From Mercurialis annua (taxonomy: Eukaryota; Streptophyta; Magnoliopsida; Malpighiales; Euphorbiaceae): a stretch of 64,000 bases of DNA. The translations under genes and the position numbers were made by a program. The DNA is taken from assembly GCF_937616625.2 (NCBI RefSeq), contig NC_065576.1:25280628-25344627 (forward strand). The letters run 5' to 3'. The notes beneath the pieces are model-generated. The model made no database searches. It saw only the letters and a list, made by a program, of their open reading frames with translations, and was not told the origin of the DNA. Positions 62,641-64,000 of the stretch are shown in pieces (position 1 is the stretch's first letter; each line of letters starts with the position of its first letter).

Positions 62641-64000
62641 TTAACGAATCATTCCGATTACCTAAGCATGATTAGGTTATATTATGAAATGTGTACGTGA
62701 AAAGTGATGCTAGATTAGTATGTCGTGTCTCAAGTCTCTTTAACGCGTTGTTTTGATTGCCATGCTTATGTCGTGTCACAAGTCTGTCTAATGGGTCGTT
62801 CCGATTACCTAAGAATGGTTAGGTTATATTACGCAGAGTGTGCGTGAAAATTAACAATTGATTAGAATGTCGCGTCTCAAGTCTCTTTAACGTATCGTTC
62901 CGATTATCTAAGAATGGTTAGGTTATATTACGCAAAGTGTGCGAGAGAGGTAATGCTAGATTAGTATGTTGCGTCTCAAGTCTCTTTAACGCTTCGTTCC
63001 GATTACCTAAGCATGGTTAGGTTATATTACGCAAGGTGTGCGTGAAAGATGACGCTAGATTAGAATGTCCCGTCTCAAGGCTCTTTAATGCGTCGTTCCG
63101 TTTACCTAAGTATGGTTGTTGTTTTTTTTAAGAAGATAAGTATGGTTGTTATATTATGCAAAGTTTACGTGAAAAGTGACGCTAGATTAGTATGTCGCGT
63201 TCCGATTACCTTCATTATGTTTAGGTTATAGTACGCAAAGTGTGCGTCAAAAGTAACGATAGATTAGTATGTCACGTCTCAAGTCTCTTTAACGCATCGT
63301 TACGATTACCTAAGCCTGGTTAGGTTATATTACGCAAAGTATGCGTGAAAAGCGACTAGATTAATGTGTCACATCTCAAGTCTATTTAACGCGTCGTTCC
63401 GATTACCTAAGCATGGTTAGGTTATATTATGCAAAGGGTGCGTGAAAAGTGACGGTAGATTAGTATGTCGCGTCTCAAATTTCTTTAACGCGTCGTTCCG
63501 ATTACCTAAGCATGGTTATAGGTTATTTACGCAAAGCGTGTGTCAAAAGTGACGCTAGATTATTATGCCGCGTCTCAAGTCTGTTTAACGCGTCGATCAG
63601 ATTACCTAAGCATGGCTAGGTTATATTACGCAAAGTGTGCGTGAAAAGTGACGCTAGATTAGTATGTCGCATCTCAAGTCTCTTTAACGCGTCGTTCCGA
63701 TTACCTAAGCATGGTTAAGTTATATTACGCAAAGTGTGCGTAACAAGTGACGCTATATTAGTATGGCGCCTCTCAAGTCTCTTTAACGCGTCGTTTCGAT
63801 TACCATGCTTATGTCGCATCACAAGTCTCTCTAACGCGTCTTTCCAATTACCAAAGTGTACGTGAAAAATGACAATAGATTAGTATGTCGCGACTCAAGT
63901 CCATTTAACGAGTCATTCCAATTACTTAAGCATGGTTAGGTTATATTACGCAAAATGTGCGTGAATGACAATAGATTAGTATGTCGCGACTTAAGTCTAT
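62640..64000 (+). repeat. Type B block 5, right edge of window
   Basis: Follows the variant order of 32.4-33.6 kb: ATTAACAATTGATTAG, ATTATCTAAGAATGG, GTGCGAGAG, GAATGTCCCGTCTCAAGG, then CGATCAGATTACC near 63594. It contains the small non-satellite insertion at 63,121-63,136 and continues beyond the window. Confidence 0.6.
63107..63150. other. Small insertion with T-rich filler between 14-bp direct repeats
   Basis: TAAGTATGGTTGTT at 63107-63120 is repeated at 63137-63150. Between them lie 16 bases, GTTTTTTTTAAGAAGA, that do not resemble any part of the monomer. Homologous monomers (for example near 52,545) have only one copy of the direct repeat and no filler. It is the only clearly non-satellite sequence I noticed. 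Confidence 0.8.

Larger units (their letters stand above)
1..64000. repeat. Satellite DNA array, ~99-bp monomer, fills the window
   Basis: Every stretch I read is a copy of one monomer of about 99 bp. Landmarks in + arm orientation are the core CCTAAGCATGGTTAGG, then GTTATATTACGCAAAG, TGTGCGTGAAAAGTGACGC, TAGATTAGTATGTCGCG, TCTCAAGTCTCTTTAACGCG and TCGTTCCGATTAC. The step between cores at 11642 and 11741 is exactly 99. The consensus has 43 G+C of 99 and about nine CpG. Copies differ by substitutions, small indels and partial deletions. No gene, RNA gene or intact mobile element interrupts the array. The structure is typical of eukaryotic constitutive heterochromatin; the host and the family name are not recognised. 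Confidence 0.97.
14594..64000 (+). repeat. Right arm of array, monomers in plus orientation
   Basis: All monomers read CCTAAGCATGGTTAGG followed by the CGCAAAGTGTGCGTG dyad on the + strand. The arm holds repeated blocks of types A, B and C, plus one D block and a 778-bp triplication. No second orientation switch was found. Confidence 0.95.

Noticed and set aside
1..64000. TTAGG/CCTAA as telomeric repeats (the insect-type telomere unit is TTAGG)
   Set aside because: The pentamer appears only once on each side of the core per monomer, never as a tandem run. The only double copy, GTTAGGTTAGG in the 778-bp unit, is explained by a small deletion.
1..64000. CRISPR array, because of regular repeats
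   Set aside because: The repeated unit fills the whole 99 bp. There are no unique spacers and no cas genes.
1..64000. CENP-B box in the monomer
   Set aside because: The pattern TTCGNNNNANNCGGG is not matched. The nearest stretch, TTCCGATTACC, lacks the required CGGG.
1..64000. tRNA, rRNA or other RNA genes
   Set aside because: No tRNA-like A and B box pair, rRNA core or other conserved RNA motif was recognised. The small dyads are explained by the monomer.
1..64000. Bacterial or plasmid origin of the window
   Set aside because: 64 kb without a gene and made of one degenerate tandem repeat with nested higher-order structure does not fit a prokaryotic replicon.

Overview
The whole 64 kb window is one satellite DNA array. 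I find no protein-coding gene, RNA gene, CRISPR array or recognisable transposon. The basic unit is a tandem monomer of about 99 bp (for example, the step from 11642 to 11741 is exactly 99). It is about 43% GC in consensus and unusually rich in CpG. Every monomer carries a quasi-palindromic core, CCTAAGCATGGTTAGG, and a small dyad, ACGCA-CACTT-TGCGT. Dividing the window by 99 gives roughly 650 unit-equivalents. An array this long, layered and diverged points to eukaryotic heterochromatin (centromeric, pericentromeric or subtelomeric). I cannot name the species.

Layout: from 1 to about 14,594 the monomers lie in one orientation (core reads CCTAACCATGCTTAGG on the + strand, called '-' here). 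From about 14,600 to the end they lie in the opposite orientation ('+'). There is one orientation switch, at about 14,590-14,606.

The array is built in layers: (i) the 99-bp monomer; (ii) a recurrent short unit adding a net 48 bp, in which the core is flipped relative to full monomers; (iii) subunits of about 345 bp (three monomers plus one short unit); (iv) block-specific higher-order repeats of about 585 bp (type C) and about 2.7 kb (type B); (v) a nearly identical 778-bp unit in three tandem copies at 38,041-40,391; and (vi) a super-order in which blocks I call A, B and C recur as A-B-C-A-B-C. The spacing of A blocks is roughly 14-16 kb. The left arm, read on its reverse strand, follows the same order, so it looks like an inverted piece of the same array.

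Block names and most block edges are my own reading of diagnostic variants and are good to about 100-300 bp. They were not computed by alignment. Short open frames exist only because 99 is divisible by 3, so one frame can stay open across several monomers.
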